A DNA stretch of 8,539 bases, taken from positions 10,110-18,648 of the forward strand of contig DNJG01000115.1 of the NCBI GenBank assembly GCA_003489165.1, read 5' to 3'. A program made the translations under genes and the position numbers. Below are positions 1 to 4,989 of the stretch, piece by piece. Positions within the stretch are counted from its first letter, which is position 1. Every line of letters begins with the position of its first letter. The stretch is from Nitrospinota bacterium (GTDB taxonomy: Bacteria; Nitrospinota; Nitrospinia; UBA9942). Under the pieces are notes generated by a model. The model was not told the DNA's origin. It did no database searches and saw nothing but the letters and a program-made list of their open reading frames with translations.

Positions 1-24
1 ATTTTAAATTGGGAGGGCTTAAAT

Positions 25-333
25 ATGGAAAAGGGATACGGACAGATTGTATCAGAATCTTTTGTAAAAGCATTAACATGGGGTGTAACATTAGCTGTGG
101 TATCTATATTTTGTTTAAAAATAATGCTCGGGATGGTGAAACAGGATGTAAAGGAGGCAATAGATTTTGCCCAGAAGACCGCAATACAGAGTGCAATGAA
201 CACTGTCTTAAGTCATGATATATTTCCAAAAATCAAACAGAATACAAAAGAGGCAATAGAATTTACAGCCATTACAATAGACAACCAGATACTCAGCAAA
301 TATCTTTCAGAAAAAGGGAGTGCAAAGAGATAA
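25..333 (+). CDS. Small single-helix membrane protein, unknown function
   Basis: A 102-residue protein that I do not recognise. A strong Shine-Dalgarno sequence (GGGAGGG, 11-17) sits 7 bases before the ATG and fixes the start. Residues about 18-37 (from TWGVTLAVVSIF onward) form one hydrophobic stretch long enough to cross a membrane. The rest is a charged, helix-prone tail with a repeated 'KEAI-F' pattern (KEAIDFAQK near residue 43, KEAIEFTAI near residue 75). This suggests a short N-terminal tail, one membrane helix and a C-terminal amphipathic or coiled region. There is no cysteine-based or catalytic motif. It converges on the aminotransferase gene, with a hairpin between the two. The overlapping frame that starts at 9 lacks a comparable ribosome site. 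Confidence 0.75.
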   Translation: MEKGYGQIVSESFVKALTWGVTLAVVSIFCLKIMLGMVKQDVKEAIDFAQKTAIQSAMNTVLSHDIFPKIKQNTKEAIEFTAITIDNQILSKYLSEKGSAKR

Positions 334-345
334 TAAAATCGATTT

Positions 346-385
346 GCGAACCCAGAGGAAAGTTGCTTTTTTCCTCTGAGTTCGC
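346..385. terminator. Hairpin between convergent genes, probable bidirectional terminator
   Basis: Two 16-base arms (346-361 and 370-385, starting GCGAAC and ending GTTCGC) are complementary except at one position and enclose an 8-base loop. The hairpin lies exactly between a plus-strand stop (331-333) and a minus-strand stop (390). Neither side has a classical T-run directly after the stem; the only T-rich part is inside the loop and upper stem. The hairpin is certain as sequence, and the terminator role is inferred from its position. Confidence 0.65.
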
Positions 386-389
386 CATT

Positions 390-1583
390 CTATCCTAACT
401 TTTCAAGGGCTTCCTCAATTCTGCTTAAGCCCCCTTCAATATTTTTCATGGATGTTGCATAAGAGAGTCTCAAATAATCATCTGCACCAAAGGCGGCACC
501 CGGAACTACTGATACCCTTCCCTCTCTGAGAAGGTAATCTGACATATCCAGCGAATTTTTTATTGTATGCCCCTTAAAGCTCTTTCCATAGTAAAATGAA
601 ACTTTTGGAAATACATAAAATGCCCCTGCAGGATTAAAACATGACACGCCTCTCATCATCTTGAGCCTTCTTACTATATAGTCTCTCCTTTTCTTAAACT
701 CCTCTCTCATTTTTATAACCTCATCCTGTGACCCGTTAAGTGCATCAACACCTCCATACTGGGCGAATGAGGTCGGATTGGATGTGCTCTGACTCTGAAT
801 ATTATTCATCGCGGAAATCAGCTCTTTCTGCCCGGCAGCATAACCCAACCTCCATCCTGTCATAGAGTATGCCTTGGATAATCCATTTACCACTACAGTC
901 AGCTCCTTAATCTTCTCATTTAGTGAAGCTATACTTACATGGTGAATATCCGTGTATAATATCTTTTCATATATCTCATCTGAGATTACAAAGATATTAT
1001 GCCTGACTGCAACCTTTGCAATCTCTTCCAGTGTATCAAGGTCGTATGTGGCTCCTGTGGGATTTGAGGGATAGTTTAGTATTAATGCCCTTGTCCTCTT
1101 CGTAATTGCCCTCTCAAATTTTTCTGCAGTGAGTAAAAACCCTTCTTCCTCTGTTGTATTAACAAATACAGGTGTCCCGCCTGATAGAAGCACCATATCA
1201 GGATATGATACCCAATATGGGGCAGGTATTATTACCTCCATCCCCTCTTCAAACATTGCCTGAGCAATATTATACAGGGTATGCTTTGCACCACAGGAAA
1301 CAATAACCTCTTCACGATTATATGCAAGCCTATTATCCCTCTGAAGCTTTGCAATTATGGCATCTTTTAGGGCATTTACGCCTGAGACAGATGTATATTT
1401 TGTATATCCCTTTTTCAAGGCATCTATTGCCGCCTTCTTTATATGCTCGGGCGTATCAAAATCGGGCTCCCCTGCACCAAATCCTATAATATCTATCCCC
1501 TCTGCCTTCATAGCCGCCGCCCTTTCAGTTATTTCCAATGTCGGGGACGGTTTTATATTGCTTACCCTCTTTGATAGTTTCAT
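390..1583 (-). CDS. aspC: PLP-dependent aspartate aminotransferase (fold type I, class Ib-like)
   Basis: A cytosolic enzyme expected to interconvert aspartate/2-oxoglutarate and oxaloacetate/glutamate using pyridoxal phosphate. At 397 residues it is full length for the family. Visible signatures are the N-terminal GAGEPDFDTP (37-46), the Asn of NYPSNPTG (N174), the Asp of SDEIYE (D202) that contacts the pyridine nitrogen, Tyr205, the Schiff-base lysine in NGLSKAYSMTGWRLGY (K237) with Arg245 shortly after, and the carboxylate-binding Arg in YLRLSYATS (R372). The start ATG lies 2 bases after the coaD stop, with no strong Shine-Dalgarno sequence, so translation is probably coupled to coaD. Exact substrate range cannot be read from sequence: class Ib enzymes may also accept prephenate or aromatic acids. 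Family assignment is secure; the symbol follows common usage. Confidence 0.93.
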   Translation of the reverse strand: MKLSKRVSNIKPSPTLEITERAAAMKAEGIDIIGFGAGEPDFDTPEHIKKAAIDALKKGYTKYTSVSGVNALKDAIIAKLQRDNRLAYNREEVIVSCGAKHTLYNIAQAMFEEGMEVIIPAPYWVSYPDMVLLSGGTPVFVNTTEEEGFLLTAEKFERAITKRTRALILNYPSNPTGATYDLDTLEEIAKVAVRHNIFVISDEIYEKILYTDIHHVSIASLNEKIKELTVVVNGLSKAYSMTGWRLGYAAGQKELISAMNNIQSQSTSNPTSFAQYGGVDALNGSQDEVIKMREEFKKRRDYIVRRLKMMRGVSCFNPAGAFYVFPKVSFYYGKSFKGHTIKNSLDMSDYLLREGRVSVVPGAAFGADDYLRLSYATSMKNIEGGLSRIEEALEKLG

Positions 1584-1585
1584 AG

Positions 1586-2083
1586 TTATTTAATCTTTCT
1601 GTTTTTAAATTTTCTCTTTAACCCTTCCACAACAGCAGGGGGCACCATGCCCCTTATATCTCCCTTTAGAGATGCAACCTCTTTTAACACCTTTGAACTT
1701 AAAAAAGAATACTCTTCACTCGGCATCATGAATACTGTCTCAATATGTGTATCAAGCCTTCTGTTCATAAGGGACATCTGGAGCTCGTGTTCAAAATCCG
1801 ATACCGCCCTCAAACCTTTTATAATCACATCCGCCTTTTTCTCTTTTACATAATCAATCAGGAGGTTGTCAAAGGGTTCAACCTCAACATTCTTCCAGAC
1901 CTTAACTGCCTCTCGAATAAAATAGACCCTTTCATCTATATTAAATAAAGGGTTCTTTGCAGGGTTTAATGCCACAGCCACTATCACCTTATCAAATATC
2001 CTTAAGCCCCTCTTTATGAGGTCAAGATGACCATTACTTACAGGGTCAAATGTCCCGGGATAAACAGCAGTTCTTTTTTTCAT
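1586..2083 (-). CDS. coaD: Phosphopantetheine adenylyltransferase
   Basis: Catalyses the fourth step of coenzyme A synthesis, transferring AMP from ATP to 4'-phosphopantetheine to give dephospho-CoA in the cytosol. The 165 residues match the normal length. The nucleotidyltransferase signature YPGTFDPVSNGHLDLI is at residues 8-23, with the catalytic His at 19. A conserved Arg in KGLRAVSDFEHE lies near residue 92, and the SSEEYSFLSS-type loop appears as PSEEYSFLSSKVLKEVA near residues 121-137. The GTF and GH motifs lie very close to the N-terminus, as usual, which supports the ATG at 2083. No Shine-Dalgarno sequence is evident; the leader is almost pure A/T. It is the first gene of a two-gene operon with the aminotransferase. 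Confidence 0.96.
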   Translation of the reverse strand: MKKRTAVYPGTFDPVSNGHLDLIKRGLRIFDKVIVAVALNPAKNPLFNIDERVYFIREAVKVWKNVEVEPFDNLLIDYVKEKKADVIIKGLRAVSDFEHELQMSLMNRRLDTHIETVFMMPSEEYSFLSSKVLKEVASLKGDIRGMVPPAVVEGLKRKFKNRKIK

Positions 2084-2104
2084 AATAAAAAATTATTTTA
2101 TATA

Positions 2105-2180
2105 ACCAATGATAAGCAAATATACCATAAAATTTAATGGTTATCATACTTTTTTGTATCATACAATAATGTATGATAAA
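2105..2180. promoter_or_regulatory. Palindrome cluster upstream of coaD
   Basis: The gap between the divergent genes coaD and the 73-residue ORF contains a perfect 9-base inverted repeat with a 4-base loop (TATCATACA 2157-2165, TGTATGATA 2170-2178). Further copies of the same half-site occur at 2109-2115 (ATGATAA) and 2141-2147 (TTATCAT). An imperfect palindrome, ACCATAAAATTTAATGGT, lies between them. Repeated ATGATA/TATCAT units suggest a binding site for a dimeric regulator, but nothing identifies it. I could not find a convincing -35/-10 pair for coaD here. Confidence 0.35.
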
Positions 2181-2219
2181 AGCAAATAAAATGGTCTAAT
2201 TTCTTGTCCCCTTTTCTCC

Positions 2220-2248
2220 TTGATTATTTCCGTCTTTCTATGTTAAAT
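2220..2248 (+). promoter_or_regulatory. Candidate promoter for the 73-residue ORF
   Basis: TTGATT (2220-2225) and TTAAAT (2243-2248) are separated by 17 bases, a reasonable sigma-70-like spacing, and lie just upstream of a good Shine-Dalgarno sequence at 2256-2260. The -10 match is only partial. Confidence 0.35.
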
Positions 2249-2265
2249 TTCTTACGGAGGCAGTT

Positions 2266-2487
2266 ATGCAAACCAAAAATGTCTATGAGAAAAAAATTTT
2301 AAAAGTGTTCTTTGCTATATCAACAAATCCAACTATCTTCAAAAAACCCCTCACAAATAAGAAGGCTGTAAAGAAGATTAAGGAGTTTCTGAAATACTTA
2401 AACTTAGCCTGTGAGGCCAATACCACTTTCATTCCCATACCCTTGGCTCAATATTTCAGTGGAAGTTTTGGACAGAACTTCGCTTAG
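2266..2487 (+). CDS. Small basic protein of unknown function
   Basis: A 73-residue ORF with a very good ribosome site (ACGGAGG, 2254-2260, 5 bases before the ATG) and a plausible promoter, so it is probably translated. The protein is lysine-rich (KKPLTNKKAVKKIKEF) with no recognisable motif, signal peptide or membrane helix. The C-terminus (GSFGQNFA) ends abruptly, so it may be the surviving N-terminal part of a longer gene. It lies about 100 bases upstream of fic on the same strand, but fic has its own promoter in between, so they need not work together. It is not recognisable as a Fic antitoxin. Confidence 0.5.
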   Translation: MQTKNVYEKKILKVFFAISTNPTIFKKPLTNKKAVKKIKEFLKYLNLACEANTTFIPIPLAQYFSGSFGQNFA

Positions 2488-2496
2488 ATTGTGAAG

Positions 2497-2569
2497 AAAA
2501 GTAAACTTAAATATTGACAAGTTTACTTTTTGGCACTAAAGTAAACAAATATTCAGTTAAGGTTACTTT
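2497..2569. promoter_or_regulatory. Four-half-site operator array upstream of fic
   Basis: Two tandem inverted repeats occupy this stretch. The first is perfect: 12-base arms AAAAGTAAACTT (2497-2508) and AAGTTTACTTTT (2519-2530). The second is AAAGTAAAC (2538-2546) with GGTTACTTT (2561-2569), one mismatch. Measured on the GTAAAC/GTTTAC core, the four half-sites start at 2501, 2521, 2541 and 2561, exactly 20 bases apart, in alternating orientation. AAATATT follows the left half-site in both units. The array covers the fic promoter, so a bound protein would block or reposition polymerase. Autorepression by Fic's own C-terminal winged helix is a guess. Confidence 0.75.
2514..2542 (+). promoter_or_regulatory. 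fic promoter
   Basis: A consensus -35, TTGACA (2514-2519), is 17 bases from TAAAGT (2537-2542), which matches four of six -10 positions. Both elements lie inside the operator array. Transcription would start near 2549, giving a leader of about 36 bases. Confidence 0.6.
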
Positions 2570-2584
2570 CCTTACAAGGAAAAG

Positions 2585-3718
2585 ATGGATATAGAGGCAT
2601 ATAAATCAGGTCATTTGGAAAAAGGGTTAAATTACAGTTACTTTGTACCCGCGCCGATTAACCGTCAATGGGAATGGAAAGATCCCCACCTTGGCACATT
2701 GCTTGAAAAGGCATCCATCAGTCTGGGCGAACTTAACTCCTTTGCACGTCTCGTCCCCAATATAGACCTGTTTATTCAATTGCATGTTACCAAAGAGGCT
2801 GTTATATCAAGCAGAATTGAAGGCACTCAAACCAATATAGATGAGGCATTAATGCCCGAGGAGGAGATAAGCCCTGAAAAGCGGAATGATTGGCTGGAGG
2901 TGCGCAATTATTCCGAAGCTATGAAAAGTGCAATAAAAGAATTGGAACATATCCCTCTTTCATCAAGACTGTTATGTAAAACCCATGAGAGACTGCTCTC
3001 AGGTGTGAGAGGAGAACATAAAATGCCGGGTGAATTCCGCCGCAGTCAAAACTGGATTGGCGGGGCAAATATGAGTGATGCTGTGTTTATTCCTCCGGCC
3101 CATACCTATGTCAATGAATTAATGGGAGACCTTGAGAATTTCCTGCATAATGAAAACATACAAGTCCCGGCACTGATACGCACAGGCATTGCCCATTACC
3201 AGTTTGAAACCATACATCCGTTTTTAGACGGCAACGGAAGAATAGGTCGGCTTCTGATTACACTTTATCTGGTAAGCCAAAAAATATTACACCAGCCGTT
3301 GCTTTATCTTTCTGTCTTCTTTGAAAAGAACAAAAGCCTGTATTATGACAACCTGACCCGCGTGCGAGAAAAAAACGACCTTGTGCACTGGTTAAAATAC
3401 TTTTTGACAGGTGTGGACGAAACAGCCCAACAGGCATCCAACACCCTCTCTGATATATTGAAACTGAAGGAGCAGATCGAAAATACGGTGCGTGACGCAG
3501 CGGGTAGACGCACCCATTCAGCGATCGTCTTGCTCACCCATCTGTTCAAAGAGCCTTTTATCAATGTTAAGCAGGCAGAGGGAATATGTGACCTGAGCAC
3601 AAAAGCCGCTAATGATCTGGTAAACATGTTTGTTAAGCAGGGCATCCTGAAGGAGATAAGCGGCAAGACCCGCTATCGCCTCTTCCTCTTTGCCCAATAT
3701 GTGAATTTATTTAAATGA
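2585..3718 (+). CDS. Fic family protein adenylyltransferase, class II with N-terminal inhibitory helix
   Basis: The protein has 377 residues. The Fic motif HPFLDGNGRIGR is complete at 211-222, with the catalytic His211, so AMP transfer from ATP to a Tyr/Ser/Thr hydroxyl on a target protein is expected. Residues 75-80 (SSRIEG) fit the (S/T)xxxE(G/N) inhibitory motif placed before the Fic core, which marks class II, self-inhibited Fic proteins; Glu79 would block ATP. The order is Fic_N-like region (about 20-100), Fic core (about 115-235) with the target-docking flap near NWIGG...AVFIPP (156-171), then a probable winged helix-turn-helix near 305-370 (VKQAEGICDLSTKAANDLV). The start is supported by AAGGA at 2576-2580. 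Class II proteins need no separate antitoxin, and none is seen next to it. Targets are unknown. Its codons look richer in G/C than its neighbours, hinting at transfer. Confidence 0.93.
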   Translation: MDIEAYKSGHLEKGLNYSYFVPAPINRQWEWKDPHLGTLLEKASISLGELNSFARLVPNIDLFIQLHVTKEAVISSRIEGTQTNIDEALMPEEEISPEKRNDWLEVRNYSEAMKSAIKELEHIPLSSRLLCKTHERLLSGVRGEHKMPGEFRRSQNWIGGANMSDAVFIPPAHTYVNELMGDLENFLHNENIQVPALIRTGIAHYQFETIHPFLDGNGRIGRLLITLYLVSQKILHQPLLYLSVFFEKNKSLYYDNLTRVREKNDLVHWLKYFLTGVDETAQQASNTLSDILKLKEQIENTVRDAAGRRTHSAIVLLTHLFKEPFINVKQAEGICDLSTKAANDLVNMFVKQGILKEISGKTRYRLFLFAQYVNLFK

Positions 3719-3734
3719 GAAAATAAAAGTGTAA

Positions 3735-3845
3735 ATGAGTAAAAAGGTTTATAATTCTTTTGGAAAGGGAAAGGTGTCTAACGAATCACTCTATGAGACG
3801 GGAGATTACCCATCCGTGAGTTCAATTGTTAGACGAATGGATTGA
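3735..3845 (+). CDS. Candidate 36-residue ORF after fic
   Basis: An ATG at 3735 opens 36 codons beginning MSKKVYNSFGKGK and ending SIVRRMD before TGA. It starts 16 bases after the fic stop. There is no Shine-Dalgarno sequence. The amino-acid composition looks protein-like (balanced, with a GDYPSVSS segment), and it is followed after 23 bases by another ORF with a good ribosome site. It may be a real small protein, the front of a broken gene, or chance: an open frame of this length is not statistically surprising. It overlaps the attC-like element completely, so the two readings compete. Confidence 0.3.
   Translation: MSKKVYNSFGKGKVSNESLYETGDYPSVSSIVRRMD
3776..3834 (+). other. attC-like 59-base inverted-core element
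   Basis: GTCTAAC (3776-3782) fits the integron R'' core RYYYAAC. GTTAGAC (3828-3834) fits the R' core GTTRRRY. They are perfect complements and span exactly 59 bases. Inside, unpaired spacers of 5 (3783-3787) and 6 bases (3822-3827) precede a second stem, ACTC (3788-3791) with GAGT (3818-3821), then ACGG (3798-3801) with CCGT (3814-3817) and a 6-base bulge on the left side. This order (R box, unpaired central spacer, L box, terminal loop) is the layout of an integron recombination site folded as a single strand, and the orientation is correct for a cassette carrying fic. No integrase or second attC is visible, the inner stem is weak, and a small ORF runs through it. Confidence 0.35.
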
Positions 3846-3847
3846 AC
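3820..3847. repeat. Short inverted repeat overlapping the attC-like 3' core
   Basis: GTTCAAT (3820-3826) and ATTGAAC (3841-3847) form 7-base arms around 14 bases that contain the GTTAGAC core. Pairing of these arms would exclude the long-range GTCTAAC/GTTAGAC pairing, so the region can fold in two exclusive ways. Confidence 0.5.
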
Positions 3848-3850
3848 AAA

Positions 3851-3879
3851 ATTATAGCAGGGGACATTATGGCAGGAAA
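3851..3879 (-). promoter_or_regulatory. Candidate extended -10 promoter pointing left
   Basis: Read on the minus strand, TGCTATAAT (complement of 3851-3859) is a perfect extended -10 element. The -35 region (3874-3879, TTTCCT) is poor, as is tolerated with an extended -10. Transcription would start near 3843 and run through the attC-like element, antisense to the 36-codon ORF and the end of fic. No coding target is seen on that strand before fic. Confidence 0.3.
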
Positions 3880-3910
3880 AGATAACAATTTTAATGGCTC
3901 CGAACGCTGA
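3869..3910 (+). pseudogene. Possible truncated gene start (13 codons)
   Basis: An ATG at 3869 is preceded by AGGGG (3859-3863) at 5 bases, a proper ribosome site, and reads MAGKDNNFNGSER before TGA. A well-formed start on so short a frame, followed about 20 bases later by the change to GC-rich hairpin sequence, suggests that the remainder of the gene was displaced when the neighbouring module arrived. Chance is a real alternative. Confidence 0.25.
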
Positions 3911-3932
3911 ATTTTGAAAAACTTTTATGCTC

Positions 3933-3981
3933 GGGCGGGCAAAAAGGAAGGGGGTTGGGGGGAAGGAATTTTTGCCCGCCC
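3933..3981. repeat. GC-rich hairpin with a G-tract loop
   Basis: Perfect 13-base arms GGGCGGGCAAAAA (3933-3945) and TTTTTGCCCGCCC (3969-3981) enclose a 23-base loop (3946-3968) made of purines and two T's. Its G-runs of 2, 5, 6 and 2 on the plus strand could form a two-layer G-quadruplex. It is the first of several stacked hairpins in a block whose base composition is clearly unlike both flanks. Confidence 0.8.
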
Positions 3982-3987
3982 TCGCTT

Positions 3988-4022
3988 GCCCGTCCGAAGC
4001 CGAAAGGCGAAGGAGGGCTTTT
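3988..4022 (+). terminator. GAAA-loop hairpin followed by TTTT
   Basis: The stem pairs GCCC and TCC (3988-3995, with one bulged G at 3992) with GGA and GGGC (4012-4018), then a symmetric GAA/GAA internal loop, then GCC/GGC closed by a GAAA tetraloop (4002-4005). TTTT follows at 4019-4022. This looks like a factor-independent terminator for rightward transcription, which would insulate the methyltransferase operon from fic-side transcripts. Alternatively it is simply part of a structured repeat. Confidence 0.5.
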
Positions 4023-4042
4023 CCGCCGCCGCCGAATTTCGT

Positions 4043-4059
4043 ATTTCGCGTTGCGAAAT
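4043..4059. repeat. Third hairpin of the GC-rich block
   Basis: ATTTCGC (4043-4049) and GCGAAAT (4053-4059) pair perfectly around a 3-base loop. Together with the preceding two hairpins and the inverted-repeat arm, this fills the roughly 200 bases between 3930 and 4140. No convincing coding frame occupies the gap between fic and the methyltransferase. Confidence 0.7.
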
Positions 4060-4074
4060 GCGCCGCTAAGAGAG

Positions 4075-4144
4075 ATGTTGCCCTTGCCCCAGCCCTCCCG
4101 TGCGCGGGCAACGACAAGGAACTCCCTTTTCGATTTACGCTTTT
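4075..4144 (+). repeat. Left arm of a 70-bp inverted repeat flanking the methyltransferase module
   Basis: Its reverse complement matches 8040-8109 at 66 of 70 positions without gaps. The inner end covers the last two sense codons and the stop of the downstream methyltransferase. Each arm contains its own stem: GTTGCCC (4077-4083) with GGGCAAC (4106-4112), with a nested CCCG-CGCA-CGGG when read on the minus strand. This stem lies about 22 bases past the operon's last stop codon and could act on its 3' end. Confidence 0.95.
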
Positions 4145-4977
4145 TTAAAATTCAAAATATATTGATGATGATGATTCATTTTGTAAGCATAAGGGTAGCC
4201 AAAAGGATATAGCGGTTTGTTATTTTGTACTAATACAACTGCTCCTTCAAAACCAAAACCTACATCTTGCATAAGCCGTATAACATCACCGCTCGCATTC
4301 GTCTCTTTTTTATTTACCGTAAAATCACTAATGATAATCGAGCAGTATTTTTTATCTCTCAATTTTTTATAAACTTCCGTCATCGCTTCTTTTAATAATC
4401 GCAAAAAATCTTTATATTGCGTTTGATTTCCTAAATCTCGTTTATCGTTGGAGTAATACTCAACACCAAGACGAGAACCATTGCGTACGTCTTTGTCTTT
4501 CGAGTCTCTTAACCCACCGCCATTGTGTCTCAAAATATTATGGTATGGCGGCGAGGTTACGCAGTAATCTATTTTCCCCTTAATTTCAGATACTTTCTTA
4601 AGCGAATCACCACAAATAACCTGCTGATTTTCCCTCAACTTCAAATCCTGCAAGCGTTTCCGGCTCATCTGACAATATTTTTTGTTTAGATCTATACCTA
4701 TTCCTTTTCGGTTTTCTCTGGCACTAGCAACTAAGGTTGTCCCGGAGCCACAAAACGGGTCAAGAACAACCATATTTTCTTTAGTAAAAAATCTAATCAA
4801 TTTTCTTATGTCATTGATTAAAAAGGGCGCTGGATGTTGAAATGCAAACTTATCATCCCCGTTTTTTTCGCTTATCCAAATACTTTTAGTCAGCAATAAC
4901 CACTCCCTACCAGACAAATCATTAAGGGCGTTACGCTTATCGTATTTTTCTTTTTTTTGTGGCTTCTTTTTTGGCAT
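4135..4977 (-). CDS. Site-specific DNA methyltransferase, SPPY type (N4-cytosine or N6-adenine)
   Basis: A 280-residue amino-methyltransferase that should transfer a methyl group from S-adenosylmethionine to an exocyclic base nitrogen. The S-adenosylmethionine-binding motif is LDPFCGSGTT at 72-81, followed by the acidic strand GIGID (92-96). The catalytic motif TSPPYHN is at 141-147; SPPY is most common in N4-cytosine enzymes, but N6-adenine cannot be excluded. The order, cofactor motif first, differs from beta-class enzymes. It ends with a YILNFKK-type strand typical of the fold. Residues 1-20 are very basic. It starts 4 bases after the stop of the large methyltransferase without a Shine-Dalgarno sequence, so it is probably coupled. 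It is the last gene of the operon, and its final codons lie in the inverted repeat. Its recognition sequence is unknown. Confidence 0.9.
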   Translation of the reverse strand: MPKKKPQKKEKYDKRNALNDLSGREWLLLTKSIWISEKNGDDKFAFQHPAPFLINDIRKLIRFFTKENMVVLDPFCGSGTTLVASARENRKGIGIDLNKKYCQMSRKRLQDLKLRENQQVICGDSLKKVSEIKGKIDYCVTSPPYHNILRHNGGGLRDSKDKDVRNGSRLGVEYYSNDKRDLGNQTQYKDFLRLLKEAMTEVYKKLRDKKYCSIIISDFTVNKKETNASGDVIRLMQDVGFGFEGAVVLVQNNKPLYPFGYPYAYKMNHHHQYILNFKKA

Positions 4978-4989
4978 AATTTTATTTCA
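4968..4989 (-). repeat. 22-base gene-junction repeat, copy 1
   Basis: The stop/start junction between the two methyltransferase genes is identical over 22 bases to 7730-7751. It includes the last codon, TAA, an AATT spacer and ATGCC of the next gene. Confidence 0.85.

Noticed and set aside
2266..2487. Antitoxin for the Fic protein
   Set aside because: The protein lacks the (S/T)xxxE(G/N) inhibitory motif, which is already inside the Fic protein itself, and fic has a separate promoter.
3343..3666. A 107-codon frame antisense to fic
   Set aside because: It lies opposite the conserved Fic C-terminal region with no start signals.
3933..3981. Intrinsic terminator for the leftward methyltransferase operon
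   Set aside because: The stem is perfect, but read leftward it is followed by GAGCATAAAAG, with no T-run at the stem base, so it was kept as a hairpin only.
3806..4117. A 103-codon frame on the minus strand through the GC-rich block
   Set aside because: It runs through the hairpins and the inverted-repeat arm, has no ribosome site, and its composition follows the repeats. Low stop density in GC-rich sequence explains it.
3927..4212. Two overlapping plus-strand frames of 73 and 85 codons over the same block
   Set aside because: They read hairpins and then the antisense of the methyltransferase 3' end; no protein-like pattern or ribosome site.
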